Of a stretch of 64,000 nt of DNA, positions 9,424 to 18,140 are shown piece by piece. Position numbers and translations under genes: made by a program. Position 1 is the first letter of the stretch. Each line of letters opens with the position of its first letter. The notes beneath the pieces were generated by a model, which made no database searches, was not told where the DNA came from, and saw nothing but the letters and a program-made list of their open reading frames with translations. The DNA is taken from contig NZ_HG315671.1 in the NCBI RefSeq assembly GCF_000723205.1, forward strand, positions 1,957,351-2,021,350. The letters are read 5' to 3'. The DNA is from Formosa agariphila KMM 3901 (GTDB taxonomy: Bacteria; Bacteroidota; Bacteroidia; Flavobacteriales; Flavobacteriaceae).

Positions 9424-10464
9424 ATGCGTATTGAAAATGAAATTAAATTAGGATTTAAAGATGTTATGATTCGTCCAAAACGATCAACCTTAAAAAGTCG
9501 TTCGCAAGTCAGTTTAGATCGTGAGTTTACTTTTTTACATAGTCAGACAAAATGGACTGGCGTACCTATAATGGCAGCAAATATGGATACTGTTGGTACA
9601 TTTTCTCTTGCTTTAGCATTGGCTAAGCATAATCTCTTTACAGCCATACATAAACATTATAGTTTTGAAGCATGGGATACTTTTCTACAAGAAGCTCCAG
9701 AACATATTGAAAATTATATTGCTGTTAGCACAGGAACTGGTTCTAAAGATGGAGAAAAATTAAAGTTGATTTTTGAAAAACATCCAAAACTAAGATTTAT
9801 ATGCATTGATGTGGCTAACGGCTATTCAGAACATTTTGTAAAATTTGTTGAAAAGACTAGAGCTCAATTTCCTGATAAAGTCATTATTGCAGGAAATGTT
9901 GTTACCGGAGAAATGGTTGAAGAATTATTATTGTCTGGTGCAGATATTGTTAAAGTAGGTATCGGCCCTGGTTCGGTGTGTACTACACGTGTTAAAACCG
10001 GTGTGGGTTATCCGCAACTCTCTGCTATCATCGAATGTGCAGATGCTGCTCATGGTTTAGGCGGACAAATAATTAGTGATGGTGGTTGTGCTGTTCCTGG
10101 AGATGTCTCTAAAGCCTTTGGGGCTGGAGCCGATTTTGTTATGCTAGGCGGCATGCTTGCAGGACATGAAGAAAGTGGCGGCGAATTGATTGAACATGAG
10201 GGAAAACAATTCAAGAAATTTTACGGTATGAGTAGTGAAACTGCTATGGATAAATATGTTGGTGGTGTTGCAGAGTACAGAGCTAGCGAAGGTAAAACTG
10301 TAGAAGTCCCTTTTAAAGGCGCTGTAGAAAATACATTACAAGATATTTTAGGCGGTATTCGAAGTACATGTACCTATGTGGGTGCTCAACGTTTAAAAGA
10401 GCTAACTAAACGAACTACGTTTATTAGAGTTGCCGAACAAGAAAACCAAGTTTACAATCCATAA
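9424..10464 (+). CDS. guaC: GMP reductase
   Basis: The protein is 346 aa, the usual length of GuaC, which converts GMP to IMP with NADPH and release of ammonia. It is an IMPDH-fold barrel without CBS domains. The catalytic Cys lies in [11 protein letters not shown] (about residue 186). The phosphate-binding region is [11 protein letters not shown]...[13 protein letters not shown], and FYGMSSE follows near residue 269. The opening ([16 protein letters not shown]) is that of GMP reductase, not IMP dehydrogenase. It stands alone between two terminators. This is a purine salvage enzyme of the cytoplasm. Confidence 0.96.
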   Translation: MRIENEIKLGFKDVMIRPKRSTLKSRSQVSLDREFTFLHSQTKWTGVPIMAANMDTVGTFSLALALAKHNLFTAIHKHYSFEAWDTFLQEAPEHIENYIAVSTGTGSKDGEKLKLIFEKHPKLRFICIDVANGYSEHFVKFVEKTRAQFPDKVIIAGNVVTGEMVEELLLSGADIVKVGIGPGSVCTTRVKTGVGYPQLSAIIECADAAHGLGGQIISDGGCAVPGDVSKAFGAGADFVMLGGMLAGHEESGGELIEHEGKQFKKFYGMSSETAMDKYVGGVAEYRASEGKTVEVPFKGAVENTLQDILGGIRSTCTYVGAQRLKELTKRTTFIRVAEQENQVYNP

Positions 10465-10547
10465 TAACTATTATTAATTTATAACCAAATGATGTGGTAT
10501 GACTTGGTACTTAGAGGAAACAAATAAATCTATATCGGCTTGTATAA

Positions 10548-10589
10548 AAACAAAAACTCTCAAGAAGAATGTCTCGAGAGTTTTTGTTT
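10548..10589. terminator. Bidirectional terminator between guaC and the lysozyme-inhibitor gene
   Basis: A 14-bp stem (AAACAAAAACTCTC with its complement) with A-rich and T-rich flanks serves the convergent genes guaC (+) and the lipoprotein (-). Confidence 0.85.
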
Positions 10590-10608
10590 AAAGTTCTAAT
10601 AAATCAGA

Positions 10609-11859
10609 TTAATAATCCATAATCTTATCGGCGACCAATTGTTTCATCGCTTCTCCATCTTCTAAAACATATTGAATCTGTCTTGTTTTACCTGTTGGCT
10701 CATTGTTTTCGTAAAGCGGAAAGCGTTGAATAAGTGTTCCTTCTACCATAGCAAACTCATCGTGACCTGCATAACCTGAATTCGCTTCAGCATTTTCTGA
10801 AACTTTAGGAATATTAATGCCACTCATAGATTTTCCATCATTCACTGTAAATCCAAAAATTTCACCTGTATTATTCTCTCCAGATTTCGTATAAATTAAG
10901 AGTTCAGGAAACGTATCATTATTTAAATCATCTACTTCAACATTTGTTATTTCTGCTTGTATTGATACAATTTGCGGATTCTCATCCTCTGTTAATCCTA
11001 TTGGAGTAACTGTAACCTTACCACGCTGTTCTTCAATAAGAAATGAAAAGTCATTATAAGTAATAGATTTTGAATATCCCGTTTTATCGATTTGCTCAGC
11101 ATCTAATTCACCATTTAATTTAGAATATGTACCTGCTAAATTAGCACCTCCTGAACAAATATAAGACAGACCATCTTTATCCGATTCTGGAGTTGTAGTA
11201 ATCAATACTGTGTTATCCTTAAAAATAAATAATATGGTAATTCCGTTCTCGTAAATTGTTAATGTATTTTCGTCTGTTACGTTTCCAATAGTATCATAAG
11301 TACAAGTCGCTCTTTTTTTATCGCCTCGAGAACGTACAGAAATTTTAGCTTTAAACTTGTCAATAGGCTTGACAATAATAGCCACCCAATCGTTCCCTTC
11401 ATCCTTAGAAGTGTAAGCATCATCTACGTAATTTCCATAATGCGTTATATTGAATTCTGATTGTACCGGAGGTTTTTGGTCGCTAATCTCTGTGGTTTTT
11501 AATTGTCCTTTAGCAAGAACATCATCGTCTTTTCCCCAAGTAAAAGCACTCCCTTTCGTCCAAAGTGTATAGCCGTCTTCACTCTTATATTTAACACCAC
11601 TCGCACTTTCTACACGTTGTAAATAATAATCTGTATTGGCATTGGTATCGTGAACTGTAATTTTACCATCGTCGCTTCCTGGGTTGGCAATTACAATATA
11701 TTCGTTTTGATTATTGTTTGAAACAAAAATTGTAGAAGCACTAGATGCTGCCAGTTCTTCAACTACAGTGTTACTCTTTTTAACCTCATTACAAGATGTT
11801 ATACTTAATGAAACACATAGGAGACCAGCAATAAAATAGGGTTTGTGAAAACGAATCAT
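10609..11859 (-). CDS. Lipoprotein with MliC-like and PliI-like lysozyme-inhibitor domains
   Basis: The protein is 416 aa with a lipoprotein signal ending at Cys23 (SITSCNE). Three parts can be seen. Residues ~43-120 resemble MliC, the inhibitor of c-type lysozyme: SASGVKY (85-91) and LWTKGSAF (99-106) correspond to the SGxxY and WxKG segments that enter the lysozyme active site. Residues ~135-250 form an unassigned middle domain with a possible Cys pair (Cys186, Cys235). Residues ~268-416 resemble PliI, the inhibitor of invertebrate-type lysozyme: DLNNDTFPELLIY, GFTVNDGKSMS, GYAGHDEF, QRFPLY, PTGKTRQIQY. The role inferred is protection of peptidoglycan from host or predator lysozymes at the cell surface. 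It is monocistronic. The PliI match is the stronger of the two; the MliC match lacks the usual leading Cys. Confidence 0.72.
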   Translation of the reverse strand: MIRFHKPYFIAGLLCVSLSITSCNEVKKSNTVVEELAASSASTIFVSNNNQNEYIVIANPGSDDGKITVHDTNANTDYYLQRVESASGVKYKSEDGYTLWTKGSAFTWGKDDDVLAKGQLKTTEISDQKPPVQSEFNITHYGNYVDDAYTSKDEGNDWVAIIVKPIDKFKAKISVRSRGDKKRATCTYDTIGNVTDENTLTIYENGITILFIFKDNTVLITTTPESDKDGLSYICSGGANLAGTYSKLNGELDAEQIDKTGYSKSITYNDFSFLIEEQRGKVTVTPIGLTEDENPQIVSIQAEITNVEVDDLNNDTFPELLIYTKSGENNTGEIFGFTVNDGKSMSGINIPKVSENAEANSGYAGHDEFAMVEGTLIQRFPLYENNEPTGKTRQIQYVLEDGEAMKQLVADKIMDY

Positions 11860-12031
11860 ATGTATGCTTTTATAAAAATTTCAGAACTCAATTTAGTTAA
11901 AAATTAAATATTGAAGTTGAAAAAAATCAGAAGAATTTAAAAATATGGTCCTCTGAATTCTAATTTCACTAACACTTAATAGCTAATTCTAATGGTATTC
12001 AAACATGTACAGATAAATTGATTTTCTAAAA

Positions 12032-12682
12032 TCAAGGGGATAAACGCTCCTTTTTCCAGTCGTAATTATCTTGAAGTTTGTATCGAATACGATCGTGTAA
12101 ACGGTTTGGTCTGCCTTGCCAAAATTCTAATTCTACTGGTCTAACTATAAATCCGCCCCAATACTCTGGTCTCGGAATTTCTTTACCAACAAAAGATTCT
12201 TCTAAGGCTTTTAAATTCAGATCTAAAACATCGCGACTATCTACAACTTCACTCTGTTGCGATACAATAGCACCTAATTGACTTCCTCTAGGGCGAGATT
12301 CGAAATAACCATCGCTCATGTTCGCAGGAATTTTTTCTGCTTTCCCTTTTATAATAATTTGGCGTTCAGCTTTTGGCCAGAAAAATGACAAACACACATT
12401 AGGATTAGCAAGAATAGCTTTTCCTTTTTCACTTTCGTAATTGGTGTAAAAAATAAAACCTTCGTAAGTATACCGTTTTAACAACACCACCCTACTCTTT
12501 GGAAAACCATCTAAGCCTATGGTTGAAACCGTCATAGCATTGGTTTCATCTTCAAGAAAGTGTTGGTCGACTTCTAAAAACCAACTTCTAAATAACTCTA
12601 ACGGATTCTCTGGAGTATCTTCGGTAAGTAGCTCTCTTTTTTCGTAAACTTTTCTATAATTACTTAAATCTTGTTCTTCCAT
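12032..12682 (-). CDS. pdxH: Pyridoxine/pyridoxamine 5'-phosphate oxidase
   Basis: The protein is 216 aa, full length for PdxH, the FMN enzyme that oxidises PNP or PMP to the cofactor PLP. FMN- and substrate-binding segments are clear: SRVVLLKRYTYEGFIFYTNY, KGKAILANP, FFWPKAERQIIIKG, RGSQLGAIVSQQS and the C-terminal WQGRPNRLHDRIRY with its PLP-contacting Arg residues. It is the last gene of the pyrR-pyrB-STAS-rnz-pdxH operon, 19 bp after rnz. Supply of PLP links it only loosely to its neighbours. Confidence 0.96.
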   Translation of the reverse strand: MEEQDLSNYRKVYEKRELLTEDTPENPLELFRSWFLEVDQHFLEDETNAMTVSTIGLDGFPKSRVVLLKRYTYEGFIFYTNYESEKGKAILANPNVCLSFFWPKAERQIIIKGKAEKIPANMSDGYFESRPRGSQLGAIVSQQSEVVDSRDVLDLNLKALEESFVGKEIPRPEYWGGFIVRPVELEFWQGRPNRLHDRIRYKLQDNYDWKKERLSP

Positions 12683-12701
12683 AGTTTAATATAATTGTAG
12701 A

Positions 12702-13607
12702 TTATATTTTAAATACTTTACCTGCCCCAGCTAACGATACGGGTTCGTAAATTTCTTGAGCTTCGGTAATAAATTCATTTAAATCGTCGTAGCGCGTAGA
12801 AAAATGCCCTAAAATAAGTTGTTTAGCTTGTGCTTGTTTGGCTATACTTGCTGCTTGCTTAGCCGTACAATGCTTAGTAGGAAATGCATTTTTTTCGTGT
12901 TTTTCTAAAAAAGTAGATTCGTGATATAACATATCTACATCTTTAATAATAGGCACTATAGTTTCGTTATAAACCGTATCGCTACAAAATGCGTAACTTT
13001 TTGGTTTTACAGGAGCAGTAGTTACAGTTTCGTTTTTTATTAAATCTCCTTTTTCATTGATAACATCTCCACCTTGTTTTAATTTTCGGTAATAGGCAAC
13101 ATCAATGTCGTCGTTTAAAATTGCATTCATGTCTAACTTACGTTCTCCTGCTTTTTCTTTAAACAAAAACCCATTTGTGTAGACGCGGTGTTTAAGCGGA
13201 ATTGTATGTACTTCTACCGTTTCATCTTCATAAATTAATTCTGACTCTTTAGAGCTTAATTCATGAAAAATTAAGTTGAAGTTTGTCCAAGAGCCTCCTA
13301 ATTTCATTTGAAGCCTAATGACTTCTTCGAGTCCTTTTGGACCGTAAACATTTAAATCGGTTTCTCGAGTTAACAATCTAAATGTTGATATTAACCCAAT
13401 TAATCCGAAATAATGATCACCATGAAGATGCGATATGAAGATATGTTTAATGCGGTTAAATTTAACCTTATATTTTCTAAGTTGTACTTGTGTGCCTTCT
13501 CCACAATCAATTAAAAATACATGATTCTTAATTTCTAAAACCTGAGATGTTTGGTGTGCTGAAATTCGTGGTGTTGCACTATGACAACCTAGAATAGTTA
13601 ATTCCAT
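12702..13607 (-). CDS. rnz: Ribonuclease Z
   Basis: The protein is 301 aa, the short (bacterial) RNase Z length. This metallo-beta-lactamase-fold endonuclease trims tRNA 3' ends. The zinc motif HLHGDH is near residue 61. FCSDTVYNE, the downstream HES in LYHESTF and LGHFSTRY supply further metal ligands, and the exosite arm lies around 160-200. It starts 3 bp after the STAS-like gene and is followed by pdxH. Close spacing indicates translational coupling within the pyr operon. Confidence 0.95.
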   Translation of the reverse strand: MELTILGCHSATPRISAHQTSQVLEIKNHVFLIDCGEGTQVQLRKYKVKFNRIKHIFISHLHGDHYFGLIGLISTFRLLTRETDLNVYGPKGLEEVIRLQMKLGGSWTNFNLIFHELSSKESELIYEDETVEVHTIPLKHRVYTNGFLFKEKAGERKLDMNAILNDDIDVAYYRKLKQGGDVINEKGDLIKNETVTTAPVKPKSYAFCSDTVYNETIVPIIKDVDMLYHESTFLEKHEKNAFPTKHCTAKQAASIAKQAQAKQLILGHFSTRYDDLNEFITEAQEIYEPVSLAGAGKVFKI

Positions 13608-13610
13608 AAA

Positions 13611-13943
13611 TTAAAACCCTAAATCACGTTCCATTTCTTCCATCTCGATAATGTCGTAAGCTTCCTTTAGCGTAGGAACTACAACAATTTCTTCTGGAGT
13701 TTCACTTACATTTATTTTATCTGTAACAATAACAAACGAATGTTTTGCTTTTCTGTGCGTATTTGATATTTGAAGAAATTCAATAATATTTTCTAAAGTC
13801 ATTTTATTTAAAGACGATAGATTTACAATAACATTATCGTTTTTAAATTTCGGATACGACGCTTCAATTTTTTTAACAAGCTCTATCGATGTCGCATTTT
13901 CTTGAGTAATAATTGTGGTGTTACCTTCTGTATTTAAAATCAT
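13611..13943 (-). CDS. STAS-like small protein upstream of rnz
   Basis: The protein is 110 aa, soluble, with no signal. The pattern of beta strands and helices (an N-terminal strand, a helix ending in IEASYPKF, the NVIVNLSSLNKMTLENIIEF core, then SFVIVTDK) looks like a STAS/anti-sigma-antagonist fold, but no phosphorylatable DSS motif is present. It is wedged between pyrB (2 bp) and rnz (3 bp) and is conserved there in related bacteria as far as I know. The role is unknown; a regulatory partner for RNase Z is a guess. Confidence 0.8.
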   Translation of the reverse strand: MILNTEGNTTIITQENATSIELVKKIEASYPKFKNDNVIVNLSSLNKMTLENIIEFLQISNTHRKAKHSFVIVTDKINVSETPEEIVVVPTLKEAYDIIEMEEMERDLGF

Positions 13944-13945
13944 AA

Positions 13946-14875
13946 TTATTGTTTTATTTTTGAAGCTAATAAATATATTACAGCCATCCTAATTGCTACT
14001 CCATTTTGTACCTGATCTAAAATGATGGCTTGTTTAGAATCGGCGACATCGCTCGTAATTTCTACACCTCGATTTATAGGTCCAGGATGCATAATGGTAA
14101 TCTCTTTATCTAGACTATCTAGCATGGCTTTATTGACTCCAAATTGCTGCGTATATTCTCTAGTTGATGGAAAATAACTAATATCCATACGTTCGTTTTG
14201 TACACGAAGCATATTAGCTACATCGCACCATTCTAATGCTTTACGTAAATTTGTTTCAACCTTTACTCCAAGTTTATCTATATACTTAGGAATTAATGTT
14301 TTTGGTCCGCAAACCATAACTTTAGCACCTTGAAGTTGTAATGCATATATATTTGAAAGTGCTACTCTACTATGAAGTATATCGCCTACAATAACCACAT
14401 TTTTACCTTTCACTTCACCTAAACGTTCGCGAATAGAATACGAATCTAATAACGCTTGTGTTGGATGTTCGTGCGCACCATCGCCCGCATTAACAATACT
14501 TGCGTTAACGTGTTTAGATAGAAATACACCGGCTCCAGGATTTGGATGACGCATAACAACCATATCTACTTTCATAGATAAAATGTTGTTTACCGTATCG
14601 ATTAAAGTTTCACCTTTTTTAACTGAAGATTGTCCTGCTGAAAAATTAATAACATCTGCAGATAATCGTTTTTCGGCTAATTCGAAAGATAATTTCGTTC
14701 GTGTAGAATTTTCGAAAAATAGATTGGCAATGGTAATATCTCGAAGTGAAGGCACTTTTTTAATGGGCCTATTGATAACTTCTTTAAAATGATCGGCAGT
14801 TTCAAAAATTAACTGAATATCTTCTTTATTAAGATATTTAATACCTAGTAAGTGATTTACACTTAATTCGCTCAT
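13946..14875 (-). CDS. pyrB: Aspartate carbamoyltransferase, catalytic subunit
   Basis: The protein is 309 aa. The carbamoyl-phosphate site FFENSTRTKLSFE is near residue 53, HPTQALLDSYSIRE near 137, the 80s-loop GQSSVKKGE near 80, and the aspartate-binding HPGPINRGVE near 268. It catalyses the committed step of pyrimidine synthesis. No pyrI regulatory gene is adjacent. pyrR lies 6 bp upstream, which implies control by PyrR or UMP. A dihydroorotase-like pseudoenzyme at 41881-43140 could be a partner, as PyrC' is in Pseudomonas. Confidence 0.96.
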   Translation of the reverse strand: MSELSVNHLLGIKYLNKEDIQLIFETADHFKEVINRPIKKVPSLRDITIANLFFENSTRTKLSFELAEKRLSADVINFSAGQSSVKKGETLIDTVNNILSMKVDMVVMRHPNPGAGVFLSKHVNASIVNAGDGAHEHPTQALLDSYSIRERLGEVKGKNVVIVGDILHSRVALSNIYALQLQGAKVMVCGPKTLIPKYIDKLGVKVETNLRKALEWCDVANMLRVQNERMDISYFPSTREYTQQFGVNKAMLDSLDKEITIMHPGPINRGVEITSDVADSKQAIILDQVQNGVAIRMAVIYLLASKIKQ

Positions 14876-14881
14876 CTTAGT

Positions 14882-15421
14882 CTAATTATTTATTAAGTAC
14901 ACAGCATCCTCCTCACCTTGTTCCTGCCATTGTACTATTACTTTTTCCTTGTTAATTGCATCTACTTGTCGGCCACGATAATTGGGCTGTATAGGTAAAT
15001 GTCTGCTAAAACGTCTATCTATCAACGTTAGTAATTCTATTTCTTCCGGTCTTCCAAAAGATTGAATTGCAGTAAGCGCAGCACGAATACTACGTCCTGT
15101 ATATAAAACGTCGTCTATAAAAACGACATTTTTATTTTCTACTACAAAATTAATTTCAGTGGTATTGGCTTCCAGAGGTTTGTCGCTTCTTCTAAAATCA
15201 TCACGATAAAACGTAATATCTAAAAGTCCCAATTTAAGGTCTTTAATTTTATACTCTTCTTTTAGAATTTTGGCTATCCGTTGTGCTAAATATTTCCCTC
15301 TGGGCTGTAATCCAACCAAAACGGTATTTGAAAAATCGTTATGTTTTTCAATAAGTTGACAAGCCAATCGATGAAGAATGATATTTACCTCTGTTGCATT
15401 AAGTAATACTTTTTGACTCAT
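14882..15421 (-). CDS. pyrR: Bifunctional PyrR: pyr regulator / uracil phosphoribosyltransferase
   Basis: The protein is 179 aa, the usual PyrR length. The PRPP-binding signature VVFIDDVLYTGRS is near residue 95, and GLQPRGKYLAQRI near 41 is the other conserved segment. PyrR senses UMP and binds pyr mRNA in many bacteria. I saw no anti-terminator/terminator pair in the short 5' region (131 bp to rpsA), so RNA attenuation at its own leader is not evident. It is the first gene of the pyrB-STAS-rnz-pdxH operon. Confidence 0.95.
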   Translation of the reverse strand: MSQKVLLNATEVNIILHRLACQLIEKHNDFSNTVLVGLQPRGKYLAQRIAKILKEEYKIKDLKLGLLDITFYRDDFRRSDKPLEANTTEINFVVENKNVVFIDDVLYTGRSIRAALTAIQSFGRPEEIELLTLIDRRFSRHLPIQPNYRGRQVDAINKEKVIVQWQEQGEEDAVYLINN

Positions 15422-15446
15422 ATTGTTTCCAAACGTATGTGGTAAA

Positions 15447-15454
15447 CAAAGGTA
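15447..15454 (-). promoter_or_regulatory. -7 promoter element for pyrR operon
   Basis: On the minus strand this reads TACCTTTG, a match to TAnnTTTG, 25 bp before the pyrR ATG. It predicts a leader of about 20 nt. No -33 TTG is obvious. Confidence 0.5.
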
Positions 15455-15496
15455 ATGTAAAATTTTAATAATTAAGATTGCCTTTAATACAAAACA

Positions 15497-15530
15497 TAAA
15501 AAAAGCCTTCCAAAAATTGGAAGGCTTTTA
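15497..15530 (-). terminator. Terminator after rpsA
   Basis: A 13-bp stem (AAAAGCCTTCCAA with its complement) has a 3-base loop and, on the minus strand, a T-rich tail. It lies directly downstream of the rpsA stop. Confidence 0.88.
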
Positions 15531-15552
15531 AATTATAAACAGTTAGAAAAAA

Positions 15553-17382
15553 TTATTTTCCTTCCATTTTGTCTTTAAGAGCTTGTAAAGCATCGTTAGC
15601 ATCACCTAAAGTTGGTTTAGCTTCAGAAGCTTGAGCTGTTTGTTTTTTAACAGCAGCTTTTACATTTGCAATCTCTTCTTCTTTAAAAATAGCAGTATGC
15701 GAAGCAACTACTCTTTTAAATTCTTTGTTAAATTCAATGATTTTGAATTCAGCAGAATCTCCTTTACCAAGTTTCTTACCATCTTCCTGCTCTAAGTGAC
15801 GAGAAGGAACAAAAGCAACGATATCTTCGTTAAAGTCGATTGTAGCACCTTTATCTACAACTTCTGCAATAGCAGCAGTGTGAACAGTTCCTACAGCGAA
15901 TTCAGTTTCATACTTATCCCAAGGATTAGGAGTAGTTTGTTTGTGACCTAAAGATAATTTACGTCCTTCAACATCTAACTCAAGTACAACAACTTCTAAT
16001 TTGTCTCCAACAGCACAGAACTCAGATGGGTGTTTGATTTTCTTAGTCCAAGATAAATCAGAGATGTAAATTAATCCATCGATACCTTCTTCTAATTCAA
16101 CAAATACACCAAAGTTTGTGAAGTTACGTACAATACCTGTATGCGTAGAGCTTAACGGGTATTTAGTAGTAATATCTGTCCATGGATCTGGAGTTAATTG
16201 CTTAATTCCAAGAGACATTTTACGCTCTTCTCTATCTAAAGTTAAGATAACTGCTTCAACTTCGTCTCCAACAGATACGAAATCTTGAGCTGAACGTAAG
16301 TGCGTAGACCAAGACATTTCAGAAACGTGAACTAAACCTTCAACACCTTCTGCAACTTCGATAAATGCACCGTAATCTGCGATTACAACAACTTTACCTT
16401 TAACTTTGTCTCCAACTTTAACTTCTTCACCTAAAGCATCCCATGGGTGCTTAGATAATTGCTTAAGACCTAATTGGATTCTTGATTTATCTTCATCGAA
16501 GTCAAGAATAACAACGTTTAATTTTTGATCTAACTCAACGATTTCGTTAGGGTGATTAATTCTAGACCAAGAAAGATCTGTAATGTGAATTAATCCGTCT
16601 ACGCCACCAAGGTCGATGAATACACCGTAAGAAGTAATGTTTTTAACAACACCTTCTAATACTTGACCTTTTTCTAATTGACCAATAATTTCTTTTTTCT
16701 GTTCTTCAATATCAGCTTCAATAAGCGCTTTATGAGACACAACAACGTTTTTAAATTCGTGGTTGATTTTCACAACTTTGAATTCCATTGTTTTGTTTAC
16801 ATACTGATCGTAATCTCTAATTGGCTTAACATCGATTTGAGAACCTGGTAAGAATGCTTCAATACCAAATACGTCAACGATCATACCACCCTTAGTTCTA
16901 CACTTAACAAAACCGTTAACGATTTCACCAGTATCATGAGCATTATTTACGCGATCCCATGCTTTAATTACACGAGCTTTTCTGTGAGATAATACTAATT
17001 GACCAGTTGCGTCTTCACGAACATCAATTAATACTTCTACTTTGTCACCAACTGCTAAGTTAGGGTTGTAACGAAATTCGTTTAACGAAATTACACCTTC
17101 AGATTTAGCGTTAATGTCAATAATAGCATCACGGTCAGAAATATGTACTACAGTTCCTTCTACTACTTCGTCGTTTAATGTGTCAACGAAATTTTCTGCT
17201 ACTAATTTTTCAAATTCTTTTAATTGAGAATCTTCAACTTCATCAATACCTTCTTGGTAGTTGTGCCAGTTAAAGTCTGCTAAGAATTTTTCAGGGTTTG
17301 CTTGAGCTTCAGATACTTTTGGAGCTTCTACAGATTGTGCTTCAGTTGCTTCAACTTCAGCTTGTTTTGCTTTTTCAGCCAT
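15553..17382 (-). CDS. rpsA: 30S ribosomal protein S1
   Basis: The protein is 609 aa, slightly longer than E. coli S1. Six S1 RNA-binding repeats can be followed, with recurring motifs such as GVFIDLGGVDGLIHITDLSW, GAFIEVAEGVEGLVHVSEMSW and GVFVELEEGIDGLIYISDLSW. An Ala/Glu-rich N-terminal extension (first ~35 residues) and a Lys/Ala-rich tail flank them. S1 binds mRNA on the 30S subunit; in Bacteroidota, where Shine-Dalgarno sites are rare, it is thought to matter for start-site selection on A/T-rich leaders. It has a long leader with its own promoter near 17549. Confidence 0.97.
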   Translation of the reverse strand: MAEKAKQAEVEATEAQSVEAPKVSEAQANPEKFLADFNWHNYQEGIDEVEDSQLKEFEKLVAENFVDTLNDEVVEGTVVHISDRDAIIDINAKSEGVISLNEFRYNPNLAVGDKVEVLIDVREDATGQLVLSHRKARVIKAWDRVNNAHDTGEIVNGFVKCRTKGGMIVDVFGIEAFLPGSQIDVKPIRDYDQYVNKTMEFKVVKINHEFKNVVVSHKALIEADIEEQKKEIIGQLEKGQVLEGVVKNITSYGVFIDLGGVDGLIHITDLSWSRINHPNEIVELDQKLNVVILDFDEDKSRIQLGLKQLSKHPWDALGEEVKVGDKVKGKVVVIADYGAFIEVAEGVEGLVHVSEMSWSTHLRSAQDFVSVGDEVEAVILTLDREERKMSLGIKQLTPDPWTDITTKYPLSSTHTGIVRNFTNFGVFVELEEGIDGLIYISDLSWTKKIKHPSEFCAVGDKLEVVVLELDVEGRKLSLGHKQTTPNPWDKYETEFAVGTVHTAAIAEVVDKGATIDFNEDIVAFVPSRHLEQEDGKKLGKGDSAEFKIIEFNKEFKRVVASHTAIFKEEEIANVKAAVKKQTAQASEAKPTLGDANDALQALKDKMEGK

Positions 17383-17548
17383 TTAAAAATAAATTAATAA
17401 TGTACTTGTTTTTTGCTTTCGCGTAAACTCGCTACATTACATCTTGTATCCTATATGTTCTTGGAAGATTTAAACGACAAACACATAGAAGTGTTATATA
17501 TAATTTTTTCAGTTCCTCTTATCTTTCCAACTGTCGCTAAAAGGAGTG

Positions 17549-17556
17549 CAAAATTA
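17549..17556 (-). promoter_or_regulatory. -7 promoter element for rpsA
   Basis: Minus strand TAATTTTG followed by CACTCC, a good match to the Bacteroidota -7 element. It implies a long (~160 nt) rpsA leader, long enough for S1 autoregulation. Confidence 0.5.
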
Positions 17557-17646
17557 ATTATTATTTTTAAAATAGCCTAATAAATATTATTTAAATTAAA
17601 ATACTGAATATTAAGGTTTTATTCTTATTCTCGAAATGTTTTAAAA

Positions 17647-17679
17647 TTGACAACTATTTTAAAGAAAATTAATATCTTG
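17647..17679 (+). promoter_or_regulatory. Promoter for the BON/LysM gene
   Basis: A -33-like TTG (17647-17649) is followed after 23 bp by TATCTTG (17673-17679), close to TAnnTTTG with one T fewer. The ATG at 17704 is 24 bp further on. Confidence 0.4.
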
Positions 17680-17703
17680 TAATCATAAAAAATCAATTTA
17701 ATT

Positions 17704-18084
17704 ATGGCAGTAAAAGCAAAATATCAAGACGTACTTGATTTAGGAGAATCACTTAATATTCAAGACGGAAATGTAACTGAAGAAAATGGCGTATTAAAAG
17801 TTAAAGGTACAGCGCAAACTCAGTACGAAAAAAATATAATGTGGGATAAAATTAAAGCTATTGGAGGTGAAAACCCAACCGATATCTTAGCGAACATAAC
17901 TGTGGCAGACACTAGCGTTTTTCATAGACATACTGTAAAGAGCGGAGATACTTTAGGAAAAATAGCTAAACAATATTATGGTGAAGCTTCTAAATACAAA
18001 GAGATTTTTGAAGCAAATACTGATATTCTTAAGAATCCAGATGTCATTCACCCAGATCAAGTATTAGTTATTCCTAACTTATAA
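17704..18084 (+). CDS. BON/LysM protein (Kbp/YgaU-like)
   Basis: The protein is 126 aa. An N-terminal BON-like domain (about residues 10-68, VKVKGTAQTQYEKN style; here GVLKVKGTAQTQ) is followed by one LysM domain (about 76-124, HTVKSGDTLGKIAKQYYG ... HPDQVLVIP). This is the layout of the E. coli potassium-binding protein Kbp. No signal peptide is visible, so it may act in the cytoplasm as Kbp does. LysM otherwise suggests peptidoglycan contact. It is monocistronic with its own terminator. Confidence 0.9.
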   Translation: MAVKAKYQDVLDLGESLNIQDGNVTEENGVLKVKGTAQTQYEKNIMWDKIKAIGGENPTDILANITVADTSVFHRHTVKSGDTLGKIAKQYYGEASKYKEIFEANTDILKNPDVIHPDQVLVIPNL

Positions 18085-18107
18085 TTGATATATCTTTTTT
18101 TAAATTT

Positions 18108-18140
18108 AAAGGAGCAACTTAACAAGTAGCTCCTTTTTTT
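18108..18140. terminator. Terminator after LysM gene, shared with cmk
   Basis: An 8-bp outer stem (AAAGGAGC with GCTCCTTT) has an inner ACTT/AAGT pairing and is followed by a T7 run. It overlaps the end of cmk on the other strand, just before its stop at 18139. Confidence 0.8.

Larger units (their letters stand above)
17383..17703. other. Intergenic region between rpsA and the LysM gene
   Basis: This is 321 bp with no convincing ORF. It holds the divergent promoters: TAATTTTG on the minus strand (17549-17556) for rpsA, leaving a leader of about 160 nt, and TTG-N23-TATCTTG on the plus strand (17647-17679) for the LysM gene. A small A/T-rich gap lies between. I saw no riboswitch-like structure. 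Confidence 0.6.

Noticed and set aside
15422-15552. PyrR-type attenuator before pyrR
   Set aside because: Only the rpsA terminator is present in this gap and it is oriented for rpsA; no competing anti-terminator was seen.
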